Source: a virus. Taken from it: 64,000 nucleotides of DNA. Position 1 is the first letter of the stretch; every line of letters starts with the position of its first letter. Where the stretch lies: IMG/VR virus record IMGVR_UViG_3300036770_003657, positions 248,001 through 312,000 of that record, one strand, 5' to 3'. Of the stretch, positions 1-12,068 are shown piece by piece. The notes beneath the pieces are model-generated. The model did not search any database, had not been told where the DNA came from, and saw nothing but the letters and a program-made list of their open reading frames with translations. The translations under genes and the position numbers were made by a program.

Positions 1-244
1 CTAAGTCTATAGTGCTTGTTAAAAATAATAATTGTAAAGGACTTGTAATATTATTAAGTTGAATTTTACCAAAATCAAACTCGTTTACACTGTTAGCACC
101 ATTTATGGCAGCAACATTAAATGTTAAATCTTCTACAATATTATCTAAGTCTTGAAAGTTCTTATTAATTTTATCAAATGCTGTACGAATTGGATCCCCA
201 TTACCCTTATCAGCCTGTCCAATATTAACTATTCTTACGGTCAT
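1..244 (-). CDS. Virion structural protein, N-terminal part (3' end cut by window)
   Basis: The N-terminal 81 residues are visible; the rest runs off the left edge. The protein opens [10 protein letters not shown], followed by GNGDPIRTAFDKINKNFQDL. This is the same module as the start of the neighbouring 2379-residue protein (IDIG...[15 protein letters not shown]), which is typical of T4-like marine phage structural proteins. The ATG shares one base with the TAA stop of the upstream gene (TAATG), so the two are probably translationally coupled. It is likely a baseplate or tail-fibre component; the exact role is unknown. Confidence 0.75.
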   Translation of the reverse strand, partial: MTVRIVNIGQADKGNGDPIRTAFDKINKNFQDLDNIVEDLTFNVAAINGANSVNEFDFGKIQLNNITSPLQLLFLTSTIDL

Positions 245-3200
245 TACATTCTCCCTACAGCCACTTCAATAACACCTGTACCTAAGCTATCTTTATCTTC
301 AAGAGCTTTACCTATAATTGATCCTAATACTGGGTTGCTGGCCTTAATAGCATATCCAGCAGTGGCACTAGTTGTCAATAAGTCTCCTTTTCTTATCCTG
401 CCTATTACACGACAAGGCACTCTACCCTGTAATGCTATACATACTGTATTAGGTTGATCAGCAAGTTTATTATTCATAGTATAAGCAGGATCAGTAGTCA
501 CTATACCTGCTACTCTTGTGTCAGCAAATATGTTTGTACTAGTAGTTTCTCTAGAACCACCAAATATTAATACTACACCTGGTTCATATTTTCCATCACT
601 AGTATACCATTCTGCCAAGTCAGCATAAGTGGCCTGTAAACTACTACCATCAGTTAGAGCCCAAGCACCAGTAATAGTGCCAGCTATACTTGATCCACCT
701 GTACTTATTTCTGTTAAACTTGTTAAACTAGTATGAGTATGTTCTGCACTAGCAGCTCCTAGACTATTATAACTTATGGTTACAGCATTAGAACCATTAA
801 ATGATGAACCACTATTCACACCAGATCCATCATCACTAAATGTTAACGCATTGGCTAGACTAGCCGCAGTACCCACGCTTAGGTCACTAACATTGGCCCA
901 ACTTGGGTCACTATTAGCTCCATTAGTTCTAAGAATTTGTCCTGATGTACCTGGAGCCAGTAATGCAGTAGCATTAGCAGCTGATTGATATAATATTGAA
1001 CCTTGTACACCACCGTTAATATTATTTGCACTTTCGGCACTGGTAGCATGTAGACTAGCACTATCTCCAGCAGTCCATTGACCCATATACACTACTGGAG
1101 TGGCCGTTATATCGTCACCACTAAATGTAAGTACAGGTATTCCATCATTTGTTTCTATGCCAGTTAGTTGGGTACGTCCATTATTTTTTCTTTGAACTAT
1201 TGTATTGGCTGTAGCATTTGTAGTATACTCTACAGCAGCTTGAGTACTATTTTCTTCCTCCGTTAATTGTAAACTGCCCCACACATATCTTCTAGCAGGT
1301 ATTACACCAGCATTAGTTAAGCTATCTCTAAAACCTTTTTGAAACACTGTAGCGAATGGTATACTGGTTGGAGAGCTAGCAGTGCTAGTTTCATTCCCTA
1401 GTACTGATCTTGCGGCAACATCATCTATATCACTGTGTGCTACACCCTTACTTTTTATTCTAACAAATCCGCGATCTACTTCAAAGTTAAGATCACTAAA
1501 GTTAGCTAATCCACAATCTTCTTGATCTTTATCAGTTTTAGCCCAACCATTATCAGCGTCATCTTCTGGAAATGTTTCAGCTAGCCTCATTGATAATTTG
1601 CTTTGTAATATACCGGCATTGACATTTACGTCAGCATTAACTATAGATCCTGCACGAATTTGTTGATTAAGTTCTAGTTTGTTTAAACTAATAACAGTAG
1701 CACCTGTACTGTGTGATCTTGTAAATCCATTATTAAATTTTGCATTAATATCAGCATCTTCTAAGCTCAACCTTGTTACTATTTGAAGATCATTGCCAGT
1801 TTTATTACCGTAATAGAAAACTTCTTCATCTATTAATACATATCCTTCAACTGGGAAATCACTAGCATCAACTAAAGTTATTTCATTAATAGATCCAGTA
1901 GCTGGTATAGCTACATTTAGTGTACTTGTAGCGCCACTAGTTATGCTTGATTCTAAGTCTCCTGCAACTTTGGCACTTGCAAATCCTTTAATTACTTCAC
2001 TACCAATAATATTTCCAAAGCTAACTAAAACATCACCTGATTCAGCAGTATTTGTTATTACATCTATTTTTTTGCTTAAGCTATCAAAGCTACTAACTAA
2101 ATCATCAATGTATCCTTTGTTAGCTGCATCGGATGAGTTAGTAGGACTATCTAAACTTGTTATTTTATATCCACCCCAACTAATATCATTTATAGGACCA
2201 ATTGTTCCATTCAATGGTAAATATCCTGGACCAATTCTTTGCGCAGGTGGTATAATGCTATTATTACGTGTGAGTCCTAGTCTATAACTGATATATCCAT
2301 CAGTAGCAAACTCTGTAGGTACTGCATCATTAGCAACATCTGTAAATCTATCATCGTCACTAAATTCACTAATCTCAGTACCTTTCTTAAAACCTAAACC
2401 ATCTAAATTGCTTAGAGCGATACTGGCAGCAAATTTAACAGTACCAGTACCTTGGTCTACGGTAAAGAATCTACCTACTCTAAAGAAGCCATTTTGATCT
2501 GTACTGACATAAAATACACGACCACTGGTTCTTTCTTCTACTTCCCTAGCTTGACTAGGTGGTGTTGGATTTCCAAATATTTTAGTAGGATAGTTACTAC
2601 TATTATAGCCACCAGTGCCTATATCTAAAAAGTCGTGACCTGTAGCTCTTAATGTACTAATTCTTACTCTAATATTGGCTTGCTCGCCCGCCGCCAATCC
2701 ACAACGTAGTCTTACGGTTCCATCGGTTACTGTAGTAGTGAGAGGACTTTGTATACCAGTAGCCACTGGGCTAGTATTAATGTTTATTGGTATTGCTAGT
2801 TCATCTAGTTCAACTATACCATAATTTACAGGAGTTGATGGAATATTATCTATAGCACTTGTATAGCTTACAACACGGTGCATTTTACCGTCCCATGCAG
2901 TAATCATTTGGCCTGTATTAAGTCTAGCTAGGGTAGTAGGAGATTCTATTTGATCAACAGCTATACGAATATCACCAGCTGTGGCACCTAAAGTTTTACC
3001 AGGGTTAGATAGATCCGAAAATCCAGTTCTTGCAAGATCTATAACTAAAGCTATATAGTTATATGTTGTATCAGTAGTTAATATAGCTTCATCTTGTAAG
3101 GCTGGTGCTGGCGGATTTAACGGCTCACCGATAGGACTCGTAGTATTATATGCTATTACCCTATACACAGGAGCATTTGCTAAGTCTGGATCACCCTCAA

Positions 3201-6200
3201 ATGTAAGTGCTGTACTTGGTCTAACTGGGTTAGTCTCTAAAACATTTAGGAATCGTAAGTTTTGTCCTGATCTGATAATAACATTTTGATTATCAGTTAA
3301 GTCTGCTTTCAAGCCACTTGTGGAACTTTCATTATTGCCGCTGGTATTTAAGTTTACTTTGAGTATAGTTGGGTTGCCACTACCATCAGTTTCTGCCACA
3401 GATACATTACTCATTTCATATCTAACAGCACCTATCTCACCACCGTGCTCAATTTCAACTACACTAACATTATATGGTGCATATTGAAAGTTATCTATGT
3501 AAAATTGTAATGTTGTTTCTAATCCTGAGTTAATATATGGACCAGTCTTTACTACTTTAGCAACTTGAATTAAATTATCAGCTAGGTTAACAGTATCAGG
3601 AACTTCTAACGGATCTGATCCTAAGGCTACTAGACCATATTCACCATTAGCACTACTGCTATTTAAACTACGTATCTGTCCCCCATTAGCACTGAACATA
3701 CTGGTATATGTATAGTAACTGAATACACTAACACATTCTGCCAGACCTTTATTATTAGTTACAATACCATAACCTAAGTCATTAACCTGTGTAAAGTCAT
3801 TACTTAACATACTGGTATTACCAGGGGTTATTAGCGTAATAGTGCTAGGGTTAATACTGGCAAATAGTGAGTTAGCTTCTAATTGTAGTATAAATTCTGG
3901 ATAATCTAAATCATCAGCAACTTCTATACCATCATCGACTATATCATATAAGTTTACCATTAGATTAGTAACAATAGTTCTTGCGTCACTAGTTTCTACA
4001 CTTAATGAAGGTTCTATAACTTGATCAAATATATCTTGATTAGTTGTTACCGTTTCGTCAACGTCATTGGCCAATATAGTAATGTAGCTACTTTTAATAT
4101 AGTTAATTAAAGATAGTAAAAGTATTTTTTGATTAGGTGTTGTTCTTAGGCTTAACTCGTCTAATTTAAAGAGTTTCCTTGCTGCTGCTATTGTTTTAAT
4201 ATTACCTACATAGGTAGTGTCAAATATTAAAGCTTCTATAATTCTATTAATATATATGGTAAATTCACTTAAGCTATATTTTACGTTTAAGGTATTAAGG
4301 TAGCTTATTGTTTGTGCTTGAACAAAATTTTTATTCAAACGCATAATTTGACCAGCATTTACTTTAGCAGTATTACTAGGTAACCAACTATTAACTTTAA
4401 ATCGTTCTCCATTTATAAAAAATGAAGTAGGCATTTCAGGTTCACGTGGAATATCAGTAATTTTTAATCTATAATCACTGAGTTTTTCAACTACTGTTGG
4501 TTTTAAGTTGCCACAAAATCCGTCTATATATTGCCCACCTCTAAAGGCATGTTTGTTCAAACTGGCGCTAAAACTACCACTTTGTTGACAATAAGGACTC
4601 TTTGTTAGTATTTGACCAGCAGGGTCGAGTACCATCATAAACCCGCCATGACCTTGACAAGTAAGTTGTCTAACAATACTGGTATCGTTACATAAAAATA
4701 CATCCATATCTTTATTATTTTTTGGAGTATTATATGCAGGATCAAAACCAAAATACAATCTATCGATCATATTTGATATAAGAGGTCTTTCTGTACTATA
4801 ATCAATATCATTTGGTATATCATCTACTAAAATGTTATCGTTAATGTAAGTAGCTATATATAAAATACCTTGTTTACATTCATCTGTCGACGGAGTATAC
4901 TGAGAGTAAACTTCCTGTAGGTTTACAATTTTTTCATTGCCACCTTCTATCAAATCGGATACAATAGCATCAATGATAAATCCAGTATCTCTTTTACTTT
5001 TTGCTTCATTAATAGCATTTAAAGCGTTACCTGCACCTAATAAAATATTAATTTGTAAAACTACAGCATCTTGAATAAGAATTCTATTAGTTGGATCACT
5101 GATCAGATTAGCAGCATCTAAGAAGTTGCCAGGGTTATCATACTTAGGACCAGGGTTTAATGGTATACCTGGTTTTTTATAATAGTGATGGCTATACCAA
5201 CCTTGTAGATCAGTGTCCACATAGTGTAGTTTTGGTTCAGGATTATTATAATTAACAATACTTAATCCATCAAATTGTGTATTTCTAAAGAACCAAGTAT
5301 CTACCCATGGGCTTTGACTAATACGATCTCGTGGCCTTACCAATACTCTTCTAAATTCATCACCAACTATAGCAGTATTAGGTGGTAGTTTGATTGGGTA
5401 ATCTTCTTCGTATACTCCACTTTCCACGTGAATAGTAATATGTAAGTTACGAACTCTGTTACCAAATTCTAAATTTTCACCAGGAATGTATGTGCCTACT
5501 ACATCTTTAAGTTCAAGATAATCTAAGCCTTGCCCAGTGCCATCATCTCCATAATACTGAGTAACAACACCTTTAGCACCACTTAATCTTCCCACTAATA
5601 ATTTACCAGGGCTGATATCATTTGATGCACCTTGATCTACCTCGCCGCCTGCATTATTAGTAAACTTAATTGTGGCTAAAGATCCAAGACTTGCTGGTGT
5701 ATATGAACTTACTACGCTTAAACTTGCTCCATTGTTATAGGCAATAAGTTGTCTATATGGGCCTGTTTCAACTTCTGCTATACTCATTAAGTATTCAGCT
5801 CTTTCGCAGGCCTTACCTATACTGGCAAAAGCATATGCCCAACTTCGACCTTCTTTACCTGGTGGAGTGTTAGCTTGCAGATCACTTCCATTGGTTGTAA
5901 CATATAAATTAAGTTCGCTGGCAAAACTACTATTGTCTACATAATATTTGGTTGCTGCTTGTAAATCATTTGGCCCATTTGGTGTACCAATTCCTTCAAA
6001 AGGATCTGGATGATCGTATAAAGTAAGTGGACCCGTCATATCATCACCTTGACGGCGTACTACACTTATTCTAGGCAATACCTCAGTGCTTACCCAATTT
6101 CCTTGTAGATAATCTAGTAAGTAAGCGTCTGTCAAAGTTTCTACAGCATCTGGATCAATGGCTGTTACTAATATTTTATTTTTATTATCATTGGCATCAT

Positions 6201-7383
6201 CTGAAGTATAGTGTACGCTAAAGCTATCTTCATCTACAAATCTTAAAAAGTATACAGGTTTGACTTGACCAGTACCTGCTCCTGTGGATGTAGTAGCAAC
6301 AAAAACTTCCCCTACACTATTAGATTTAGCTCCTAATAATGTAAAATTAGTGGTACCAACATTTAATATTTTATAACTTTTACCTGCTTGAAATGTAGCA
6401 TCTGTAGTGTAGATTAAAGTTTTTAACCCAGTAGCATCTACGGTAGATGATGTATATGTATATGCAGCACCATCTATGCCACTGTCATAACCATGATTCT
6501 CTACAACAATATTTCCTGTATTACTGTATTCATCTATTGTTATAGTATATTCGTTTTTGTTTAGAGGTTCACTTCTAGCTCTAATTTGTCCACTAGCACC
6601 TCCACCAGTTTTTCTAATATAGTTTTTATCACCATAGCCTTTAGTTATAGCCACATCGTTTAAAGTGATAAAAACACCGCCATTTTCCGCATTGCCATAT
6701 AAACTATTAAAACTATCAACCTTGGCCTGTGTAGGTGCTCCTAAGTTAGCTATAATATTACCACCAGCATTAAGTGGTACTTGTAGAGTAGGAGTGCCAT
6801 CAGCAGACAGTGTACCACCAACATTACTAATAGTAATTTTATCCTGTTCAGCCATATCAATAGCAATACCAGGACCACTTACCATTACTCTAGGTCTAAC
6901 ATTTTGTCCAGTATTATCAGATGTTAATACTCTATTGATACCTAAACCATCTTGAGTTAATGATATTGTAAAATTGTTAGTGTCAATTACACTATTAATA
7001 TAGTAGGTGTCTCCACTATCAACATTACCGAATACACTGCCAGTAAAAACAATTTTATCATTTACACTAAAATTAATTGTGCTATCACAAGTTATTTGAT
7101 TTGTTGTGTTGTCAGTACTAATAACCTGCCTAGTAAATGATGCACTTCCGTCATTAGGAGTAATTGTGGCTAACATCAATCCACTAGCAGTAGTGATACC
7201 AGTAAATATAGCACGGCCTTCTATTACTACATTGTCTAAGTCTTGAAGCTTTATATTGCCGCCTTGGCCAAAGACAGCATACATTTCCTTAAAGTTATCA
7301 TTAACTTTTCTAAACGCTTCACGAATACTATCACCAGTACCATCGTTGCCAACAATACCGATATCAATTTCTCTTCTAGCCAT
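244..7383 (-). CDS. Giant virion structural protein (tail-fibre/baseplate-like, 2379 aa)
   Basis: The N-terminus carries the DGTGDS motif (residues 14-19) followed by [11 protein letters not shown], a signature of structural proteins in T4-like marine phages. The body is rich in Gly, Thr, Ser and Asn with many beta-rich segments. Around residue 1600 lies a conserved stretch ([16 protein letters not shown], then [12 protein letters not shown]) seen in other large phage structural proteins. The C-terminal ~120 residues ([17 protein letters not shown], then [15 protein letters not shown]) resemble a fibre C-terminal domain in which a self-cleaving chaperone function is known for some relatives; cleavage here is not shown. 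The start overlaps the Fe-S carrier gene by 8 bp. Probably a late-expressed tail fibre or adhesin-type virion protein. Confidence 0.8.
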   Translation of the reverse strand: MARREIDIGIVGNDGTGDSIREAFRKVNDNFKEMYAVFGQGGNIKLQDLDNVVIEGRAIFTGITTASGLMLATITPNDGSASFTRQVISTDNTTNQITCDSTINFSVNDKIVFTGSVFGNVDSGDTYYINSVIDTNNFTISLTQDGLGINRVLTSDNTGQNVRPRVMVSGPGIAIDMAEQDKITISNVGGTLSADGTPTLQVPLNAGGNIIANLGAPTQAKVDSFNSLYGNAENGGVFITLNDVAITKGYGDKNYIRKTGGGASGQIRARSEPLNKNEYTITIDEYSNTGNIVVENHGYDSGIDGAAYTYTSSTVDATGLKTLIYTTDATFQAGKSYKILNVGTTNFTLLGAKSNSVGEVFVATTSTGAGTGQVKPVYFLRFVDEDSFSVHYTSDDANDNKNKILVTAIDPDAVETLTDAYLLDYLQGNWVSTEVLPRISVVRRQGDDMTGPLTLYDHPDPFEGIGTPNGPNDLQAATKYYVDNSSFASELNLYVTTNGSDLQANTPPGKEGRSWAYAFASIGKACERAEYLMSIAEVETGPYRQLIAYNNGASLSVVSSYTPASLGSLATIKFTNNAGGEVDQGASNDISPGKLLVGRLSGAKGVVTQYYGDDGTGQGLDYLELKDVVGTYIPGENLEFGNRVRNLHITIHVESGVYEEDYPIKLPPNTAIVGDEFRRVLVRPRDRISQSPWVDTWFFRNTQFDGLSIVNYNNPEPKLHYVDTDLQGWYSHHYYKKPGIPLNPGPKYDNPGNFLDAANLISDPTNRILIQDAVVLQINILLGAGNALNAINEAKSKRDTGFIIDAIVSDLIEGGNEKIVNLQEVYSQYTPSTDECKQGILYIATYINDNILVDDIPNDIDYSTERPLISNMIDRLYFGFDPAYNTPKNNKDMDVFLCNDTSIVRQLTCQGHGGFMMVLDPAGQILTKSPYCQQSGSFSASLNKHAFRGGQYIDGFCGNLKPTVVEKLSDYRLKITDIPREPEMPTSFFINGERFKVNSWLPSNTAKVNAGQIMRLNKNFVQAQTISYLNTLNVKYSLSEFTIYINRIIEALIFDTTYVGNIKTIAAARKLFKLDELSLRTTPNQKILLLSLINYIKSSYITILANDVDETVTTNQDIFDQVIEPSLSVETSDARTIVTNLMVNLYDIVDDGIEVADDLDYPEFILQLEANSLFASINPSTITLITPGNTSMLSNDFTQVNDLGYGIVTNNKGLAECVSVFSYYTYTSMFSANGGQIRSLNSSSANGEYGLVALGSDPLEVPDTVNLADNLIQVAKVVKTGPYINSGLETTLQFYIDNFQYAPYNVSVVEIEHGGEIGAVRYEMSNVSVAETDGSGNPTILKVNLNTSGNNESSTSGLKADLTDNQNVIIRSGQNLRFLNVLETNPVRPSTALTFEGDPDLANAPVYRVIAYNTTSPIGEPLNPPAPALQDEAILTTDTTYNYIALVIDLARTGFSDLSNPGKTLGATAGDIRIAVDQIESPTTLARLNTGQMITAWDGKMHRVVSYTSAIDNIPSTPVNYGIVELDELAIPININTSPVATGIQSPLTTTVTDGTVRLRCGLAAGEQANIRVRISTLRATGHDFLDIGTGGYNSSNYPTKIFGNPTPPSQAREVEERTSGRVFYVSTDQNGFFRVGRFFTVDQGTGTVKFAASIALSNLDGLGFKKGTEISEFSDDDRFTDVANDAVPTEFATDGYISYRLGLTRNNSIIPPAQRIGPGYLPLNGTIGPINDISWGGYKITSLDSPTNSSDAANKGYIDDLVSSFDSLSKKIDVITNTAESGDVLVSFGNIIGSEVIKGFASAKVAGDLESSITSGATSTLNVAIPATGSINEITLVDASDFPVEGYVLIDEEVFYYGNKTGNDLQIVTRLSLEDADINAKFNNGFTRSHSTGATVISLNKLELNQQIRAGSIVNADVNVNAGILQSKLSMRLAETFPEDDADNGWAKTDKDQEDCGLANFSDLNFEVDRGFVRIKSKGVAHSDIDDVAARSVLGNETSTASSPTSIPFATVFQKGFRDSLTNAGVIPARRYVWGSLQLTEEENSTQAAVEYTTNATANTIVQRKNNGRTQLTGIETNDGIPVLTFSGDDITATPVVYMGQWTAGDSASLHATSAESANNINGGVQGSILYQSAANATALLAPGTSGQILRTNGANSDPSWANVSDLSVGTAASLANALTFSDDGSGVNSGSSFNGSNAVTISYNSLGAASAEHTHTSLTSLTEISTGGSSIAGTITGAWALTDGSSLQATYADLAEWYTSDGKYEPGVVLIFGGSRETTSTNIFADTRVAGIVTTDPAYTMNNKLADQPNTVCIALQGRVPCRVIGRIRKGDLLTTSATAGYAIKASNPVLGSIIGKALEDKDSLGTGVIEVAVGRM

Positions 7384-7735
7384 TATAGTCTATGCCATCA
7401 TAAAAGTCATCACTGACATTAAAGCTTGATCCACAACCACAGGTAGTTTGTGCATTAGGATTATGAATAACAAATGACTCACCTTCTAGACTTTCTTTAT
7501 AGTCTATTTCAGCACCATTTAGATATTGCATACTCATTGCATCAACAAGTACTCTAGTTGATCCTATGGGAAATTCAAAATCATCATCTGATTGATCTTC
7601 ATCAAAAGTAAAGCCATAGCTGAACCCACTGCAACCACCACCTTGTACAAATGTTCTTAAGAACAGGTTAGGATTGTTTTCTTCTAATAGAAGTTGTTCT
7701 ATTTTAATACGTGCTGAATCGCTAATGTTTATCAT
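7376..7735 (-). CDS. IscA/ErpA-type Fe-S cluster carrier protein
   Basis: A-type carrier of 119 residues, matching the family's usual ~110-120. The three conserved cysteines are present: Cys35 in QGGGCSGF and Cys99 and Cys101 in TTCGCGSSF, which bind or pass on a [2Fe-2S]/[4Fe-4S] cluster. The ATG at 7735 fits the family N-terminus (ISDSARIKI); a TTG five codons upstream is a weaker option. No Shine-Dalgarno is visible; instead GATAAATA lies 5 nt before the ATG. It overlaps the giant structural gene by 8 bp. A-type carriers are known from other marine T4-like phages; possible clients here are host or phage Fe-S enzymes. Confidence 0.9.
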   Translation of the reverse strand: MINISDSARIKIEQLLLEENNPNLFLRTFVQGGGCSGFSYGFTFDEDQSDDDFEFPIGSTRVLVDAMSMQYLNGAEIDYKESLEGESFVIHNPNAQTTCGCGSSFNVSDDFYDGIDYNG

Positions 7736-7740
7736 AATTT

Positions 7741-7748
7741 TATTTATC
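7741..7748 (-). promoter_or_regulatory. T4-type late promoter box GATAAATA
   Basis: GATAAATA on the minus strand resembles the T4 late box TATAAATA and lies 5 nt before the ATG of the Fe-S carrier gene. In T4 the start site is about 6 nt past the box, so a transcript would begin at or near the ATG (leaderless). Confidence 0.5.
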
Positions 7749-7773
7749 AAAAGGTTTTTATAATCTTAATGCA

Positions 7774-7781
7774 AGTAAATA
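7774..7781 (+). promoter_or_regulatory. T4-type late promoter box AGTAAATA
   Basis: AGTAAATA lies 4 nt before the ATG at 7786 on the plus strand. With the box at 7741-7748 it forms a divergent pair in a 50-bp intergenic gap. Again no Shine-Dalgarno is visible. Confidence 0.4.
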
Positions 7782-7785
7782 ATGT

Positions 7786-8073
7786 ATGTTTATTAAGATC
7801 ATATATGAGAATAATACTTATAGTAGGCCTAGTAAAACAGGTAGGATTCACGAATACGTAAAAAAACGTGCTATTGTGGTATTACGGTGTGATAATTGTA
7901 ATGAAGTTTTTACTAGAGTTCGTGGATCAATGGACCCAAAAAGACTAAACAATAATTATTTTCATGTATGTAATCGTTGTGATAGTAAACGATTTGCACA
8001 GAAAAAACGTATGCAGAAAACACAAGTATGGGATATGAAGGCTAGTAGCCTAGAAGATATTAGCAAATTATAA
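7786..8073 (+). CDS. Small zinc-ribbon-like protein (95 aa)
   Basis: Two CxxC pairs, CDNC at residues 35-38 and CNRC at 62-65, are placed as in a zinc ribbon, with a basic patch after the second (KRFAQKKRMQK). This suggests a nucleic-acid-binding or nuclease-associated protein, but no catalytic motif is visible. It is one of only two plus-strand genes in the left 46 kb, transcribed away from the structural genes. Function unknown. Confidence 0.65.
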   Translation: MFIKIIYENNTYSRPSKTGRIHEYVKKRAIVVLRCDNCNEVFTRVRGSMDPKRLNNNYFHVCNRCDSKRFAQKKRMQKTQVWDMKASSLEDISKL

Positions 8074-8112
8074 AATAGATATATACTACTATATCCATTC
8101 AAGGAGATTAAG

Positions 8113-8409
8113 ATGTTAAAGAAACTTAAAGAAATTTTTGGCTTCCCTACAGAACAAGAAAAAGCAGCAGCTAAAGAAGAAGTTAAGTCTGTACCAGCCC
8201 CAGTAGCAGATAATATTTTTGCTTTTCCAACAAGTGATAAGCCAGAAGTTGAAACTAAACCTAAGGCCAAAAGAACACCTAAGCCTAAGGTAGTAGCAGA
8301 GAAAGCACCTGTAAAAAAAGCACCAGCTAAAAAGCCAGCAGTCAAAAAGACAGCCCCTAAAGTAGAGGCTGCTGCACCTAAAAGAACACGGAAGCCTAAA
8401 GCTGTTTAA
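8113..8409 (+). CDS. Lys/Ala/Pro-rich basic protein, histone-H1-like tail
   Basis: 98 residues. The N-terminal 30 form a likely amphipathic helix (MLKKLKEIFGF), and residues 50-98 are repeats of KPKAK, KAPVKKAPAKKPAVKK type, resembling histone H1 or bacterial histone-like tails. A strong Shine-Dalgarno (AAGGAG) sits 7 nt before the ATG. It may bind phage DNA or RNA nonspecifically. Its 3' end overlaps the convergent uvdE gene by 14 bp. Confidence 0.7.
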   Translation: MLKKLKEIFGFPTEQEKAAAKEEVKSVPAPVADNIFAFPTSDKPEVETKPKAKRTPKPKVVAEKAPVKKAPAKKPAVKKTAPKVEAAAPKRTRKPKAV

Positions 8410-9412
8410 AGTGTTGGTGTAGTTTAAAACTAGCCAAGTTTTTAGCTTTACTCTCTACCATAAGATCGGCCCACTGCCAGTGAGTATAGGCCCAATCATT
8501 TACGGCAGTATTCCACATAAAATCACTATGTGCCCGTAATTTTTGTTTCTTGAAACCTGATTCTAAGAGAGTCTTATGATCAGGTCGAGTACTAGTACAA
8601 TGATTGACTAATAAATCTTCGCGACTAACGCTATAATGGCAAACAGGGCGCCGGCCGCGCCAACTATCGATAACCCTCTTAACACGATCATCTCCTCTTT
8701 GGATATACTCTCCTTCACGAATCCAATGATGATGTATGTCAAGAACAATAGGAATAACATCGCTAAGTTGAAGGCAATCGTCGAGTCCATAACTAATCTC
8801 CTCATTTTCGATAGTGATACAATTACGTGCTTCTGGGCTTAAACGTTTATAGGCTGCTAGCACACCGTCTGGACCACGACGACCACTGATATGAACATTA
8901 ATTTTAAAGTCTTGAAATTCACGTCCATAGCCCATCCAACGAGCCATATCAGCGTGATATTCAAATTCTTCTATGCTACGGTTAACAATGTCATCATTAT
9001 TTGAAGCCAAAACTGTGAATTGACCTGGATGAAAGCTGAGACGCACATCACGCTGCCTAGCAATGCTACCAACCTCGGCAAAGTGTTTTTCAGCATAGCT
9101 AACAACGTCAGGCTCACGCCAAAACCAACTCCAAGTAGGCTCTGTATATACTGGTAAGAGATCACTTGATAAACGAACCATTCTAAGTTCTCCATCAAGA
9201 GCACCTACCTTTTCTACCAATGTTCGTGCTGCCAGTATATTTTGTTTGACCAAGGTCCATAATTTTTCTACTGCCTTATCCTTTGTTTGACGGTTAAGCC
9301 AGGACACTGTAGTTGCCCCGGTGTTGTATTTTTTACAATCATCTTTAGGATGAATACCATCAACTTGATGGGGGTAATCTATCCACTTACAGGCAAAGCC
9401 AATTCGTTTCAT
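8396..9412 (-). CDS. uvdE: UV-damage endonuclease UvdE (UVDE)
   Basis: 338 residues, full length for UVDE, a TIM-barrel metal-dependent endonuclease that nicks 5' to UV photoproducts. Family motifs are visible: RLSSDLLP (80-87), FHPGQF (127-132), IENEE (201-205) and DIHHHW (225-230), which supply the metal-binding His and Glu residues. It is the last gene of the nucleotide-sugar operon and overlaps the RmlD-like gene by ATGA. It probably repairs phage or host DNA in sunlit water. Confidence 0.93.
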   Translation of the reverse strand: MKRIGFACKWIDYPHQVDGIHPKDDCKKYNTGATTVSWLNRQTKDKAVEKLWTLVKQNILAARTLVEKVGALDGELRMVRLSSDLLPVYTEPTWSWFWREPDVVSYAEKHFAEVGSIARQRDVRLSFHPGQFTVLASNNDDIVNRSIEEFEYHADMARWMGYGREFQDFKINVHISGRRGPDGVLAAYKRLSPEARNCITIENEEISYGLDDCLQLSDVIPIVLDIHHHWIREGEYIQRGDDRVKRVIDSWRGRRPVCHYSVSREDLLVNHCTSTRPDHKTLLESGFKKQKLRAHSDFMWNTAVNDWAYTHWQWADLMVESKAKNLASFKLHQHFKQL

Positions 9413-10191
9413 TTGTAGTCTGCTATAACTTCATAAAGGGTTTCTTGGATGGGTTTGATATCAAATACACTTTCTAACTTCTTGGTACTAAGAACACAAT
9501 TACTGCGTGGTGCTGTGGTTGCTGCCTTAAATTCTTCAATGGTGAACCACTCTTTTTCTAACTTCATCATTGCTGCAATCTCCCTAGCGTTGCTGCTACC
9601 TGGATTACATACATTATAAATGCCAGTAGCCGGTTTAGTCAAGTAAAAATGAACACAGGCACGACCAACATCATCGACAAGTGTTAGACTATTTTCAAAA
9701 CTAATCAACTTTTGATACTTTTCCATCTTGGTTAAAAAGTTTTTGGGATGACGTATACGACCAAAAGGCATACGAATCCTAAACAAATAACTCTTATCCA
9801 TATATGGACTTAATACTGTTTGAGCCAATGCCTTACTGCCACTGTAAAAACTACCAGTCTTGAAGGTAAAGTCTGGCTCATCTTCTTCAGTATATCCACC
9901 TTCTGGGTATCCACCGTATACACAACCACTACTAATGTGAATGATTGGTGTTTGATGATTGGCACGCTCTAGTGCCAAGGGCCAAACTACATTACCATCA
10001 ATACATTCTTGACGATGTATTTCACAGGCATCTACATTTGGTGACCCAGTATATCCAGCAGCATTGATAATAAAGTCAGTGTCCAATGGAATTAGATCAG
10101 TATGATGTATCCAATGATATTGTAATCCTGCCTTAAATAGTTCTCTTGCTATAATTTCGCCAACATAACCGTGGCCAATCAGTGTGATCAT
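9409..10191 (-). CDS. RmlD-like NAD(P)-dependent sugar reductase/epimerase
   Basis: 260-residue extended SDR. GHGYVG near the N-terminus is the Rossmann glycine motif, INAAGYTG follows the second strand, and FYSGSKA carries the catalytic Tyr-xxx-Lys. It is shorter than RmlD (~290) and resembles the epimerase/reductase step of dTDP-rhamnose or related deoxysugar synthesis. It sits directly after rmlB, which fits that role. The start follows the rmlB stop by 1 nt with a GGA-type ribosome site (TAGGACAATAAA). Confidence 0.8.
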   Translation of the reverse strand: MITLIGHGYVGEIIARELFKAGLQYHWIHHTDLIPLDTDFIINAAGYTGSPNVDACEIHRQECIDGNVVWPLALERANHQTPIIHISSGCVYGGYPEGGYTEEDEPDFTFKTGSFYSGSKALAQTVLSPYMDKSYLFRIRMPFGRIRHPKNFLTKMEKYQKLISFENSLTLVDDVGRACVHFYLTKPATGIYNVCNPGSSNAREIAAMMKLEKEWFTIEEFKAATTAPRSNCVLSTKKLESVFDIKPIQETLYEVIADYK

Positions 10192-10192
10192 T

Positions 10193-11140
10193 TTATTGTC
10201 CTATATAAAATTTAATTACTTCATCTAACCCTTGGTTAAATTGAATAGTAGGCTTCCAACCTAAATTAACTAGTTTTGAATTATCAATAGCATATCTAAG
10301 ATCGTGTCCTAATCTATCTTTAACAAAGGTAATATTAGTTTCATATTTTTTCTCTTGCGGTACGAACAGATCTAATCTGTTACATATGTGTGTAACCATA
10401 TCAATATTAGCAACTTCACACATGGTGCCTATATTGTAAGTTTCACCAGGAGTGCCTTTTGAAATTAAGTAGTCAATAGCAGCACAATGATCATCTACAT
10501 GTATCCAATCTCTACGATTCATACCATCACCATATACGGGTATGGGTTGATTTAATAAAGCACGCTCTATGACCTTGGGAATAAGTTTTTCCTTGTGTTG
10601 GTAAGGACCATAATTATTGCTACAATTAGTTATTATGGTCATCAAACCATATGTTTCGTGATAACTACGCACCAAATGATCACTGGCTGCTTTGCTGGCA
10701 CTGTACGGACTATTTGGTTTGTAAGGATGATTCTCTGTAAAAGCAGGATCATCAAACCCCAAACTACCAAATACTTCATCTGTGCTTACATGAATGAACA
10801 GTGTATCTGGGCTGTGCTGTCTAACTGCTTCTAATAAATTAAAAGTTCCTATTACATTTGTATCAACAAATACTCTTGGTCCTTCAATACTGTTATCAAC
10901 ATGACTTTCAGCGGCAAAGTGTACAATAACTCTTGGTTGTAGTTTTACATAATTAACTACCTGTTCATAATCTCTTATGTCTGTTTTAAAGAACAAGTGT
11001 TTATGATTGCTGGGTAAATTACCTTTATTACCGGCGTAGGTAAGTGCATCCAAGTTGATGATATTTTCACCATATTTGTCAAGTACGAACCTAATAAAGT
11101 TGCTACCAATGAACCCTGCACCGCCAGTTACTAATATCAT
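10193..11140 (-). CDS. rmlB: dTDP-glucose 4,6-dehydratase (RmlB)
   Basis: 315-residue extended SDR with all RmlB hallmarks: GGAGFIGSNF at the N-terminus, NLDALTYAGN, the catalytic STDEVFG (Thr, Asp, Glu) and YSASKA (Tyr-xxx-Lys). It converts dTDP-glucose to dTDP-4-keto-6-deoxyglucose, the first committed step toward rhamnose and other deoxysugars. It is slightly shorter than bacterial RmlB (~350). The RmlD-like gene follows; no rmlA or rmlC is certain nearby, although a sugar nucleotidyltransferase lies at 34.7 kb. Confidence 0.92.
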   Translation of the reverse strand: MILVTGGAGFIGSNFIRFVLDKYGENIINLDALTYAGNKGNLPSNHKHLFFKTDIRDYEQVVNYVKLQPRVIVHFAAESHVDNSIEGPRVFVDTNVIGTFNLLEAVRQHSPDTLFIHVSTDEVFGSLGFDDPAFTENHPYKPNSPYSASKAASDHLVRSYHETYGLMTIITNCSNNYGPYQHKEKLIPKVIERALLNQPIPVYGDGMNRRDWIHVDDHCAAIDYLISKGTPGETYNIGTMCEVANIDMVTHICNRLDLFVPQEKKYETNITFVKDRLGHDLRYAIDNSKLVNLGWKPTIQFNQGLDEVIKFYIGQ

Positions 11141-11141
11141 T

Positions 11142-12068
11142 TCAAATCCTATGTTTAAAATACTCTATGGTTCGTTCCAAACCTTCTTTAAGTTGTATGC
11201 TTGGTTGCCAATTTAATTCATTTTTAGCCAAACTGATATCTGGTCTTCGTTGCTTGGGATCATCTGAAGGTAATGTTTCATACTCTATTTTACTTGAACT
11301 ATGTGTTAAATGCAATACCTGCATGGCTAATTCTTTTACCGTAAATTCATTAGGATTACCTAAATTAACGGGTCCTGTAATGTCACTGGCCATCATACTG
11401 GTTAGTCCATTGATCATATCATCTACATAGCAGAAACTGCGTGTTTGACTACCATCACCGTATATAGTAATAGGTTCGCCACTCAGTGCCTGTACAATAA
11501 AATTGCTAACCACTCTACCATCATCTTTGGCCATACGCGGACCATATGTGTTGAATATTCTAACTACTTTTACATCAACATTGTGTTGTCTATAATAGTC
11601 AAAACATAGCGTTTCCGCAGCACGTTTACCTTCATCATAACAGGCACGTATACCAATTGGATTAACATTACCCCAGTATTCTTCATTTTGTGGATGTTCT
11701 TTTGGGTCACCATATATTTCACTAGTGCTAGTATGTAGGATTTTTGCACCCGTGCGTTTGGCTAACCCTAGCATATTGAAAGTGCCTAATATGCTGGTCT
11801 TCATTGTTTGAATAGGATCTTGTTGGTAATACTTAGGGCTTGCTGGACAGGCTAGGTTGTATATTTCATCTACTTCTACATGTAAGGGTTGACATATATC
11901 CTGCCTAATAACTTCAAAATATGGATTAGATATCATATAATCTATGTTACGTTTACTGCCTGTAAAATAGTTATCCACACACAGAACATGGTTTCCTTCT
12001 TTAAGTAGACGATCACATAAGTGACTACCTAAAAATCCTGCACCACCTGTTATTAATATTTTTTTCAT
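11142..12068 (-). CDS. UDP-glucuronate decarboxylase (UXS-type SDR)
   Basis: 308 residues. [10 protein letters not shown] binds [16 protein letters not shown] is the UXS-specific motif near the sugar-binding site; CYDEGKR carries the Tyr/Lys pair and GPRM follows. UXS makes UDP-xylose from UDP-glucuronate. The start at 12068 (ATGA overlap with the glycosyltransferase stop) is preferred over a TTG two codons upstream. It provides a pentose donor for the surrounding glycosyltransferases. Confidence 0.9.
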   Translation of the reverse strand: MKKILITGGAGFLGSHLCDRLLKEGNHVLCVDNYFTGSKRNIDYMISNPYFEVIRQDICQPLHVEVDEIYNLACPASPKYYQQDPIQTMKTSILGTFNMLGLAKRTGAKILHTSTSEIYGDPKEHPQNEEYWGNVNPIGIRACYDEGKRAAETLCFDYYRQHNVDVKVVRIFNTYGPRMAKDDGRVVSNFIVQALSGEPITIYGDGSQTRSFCYVDDMINGLTSMMASDITGPVNLGNPNEFTVKELAMQVLHLTHSSSKIEYETLPSDDPKQRRPDISLAKNELNWQPSIQLKEGLERTIEYFKHRI

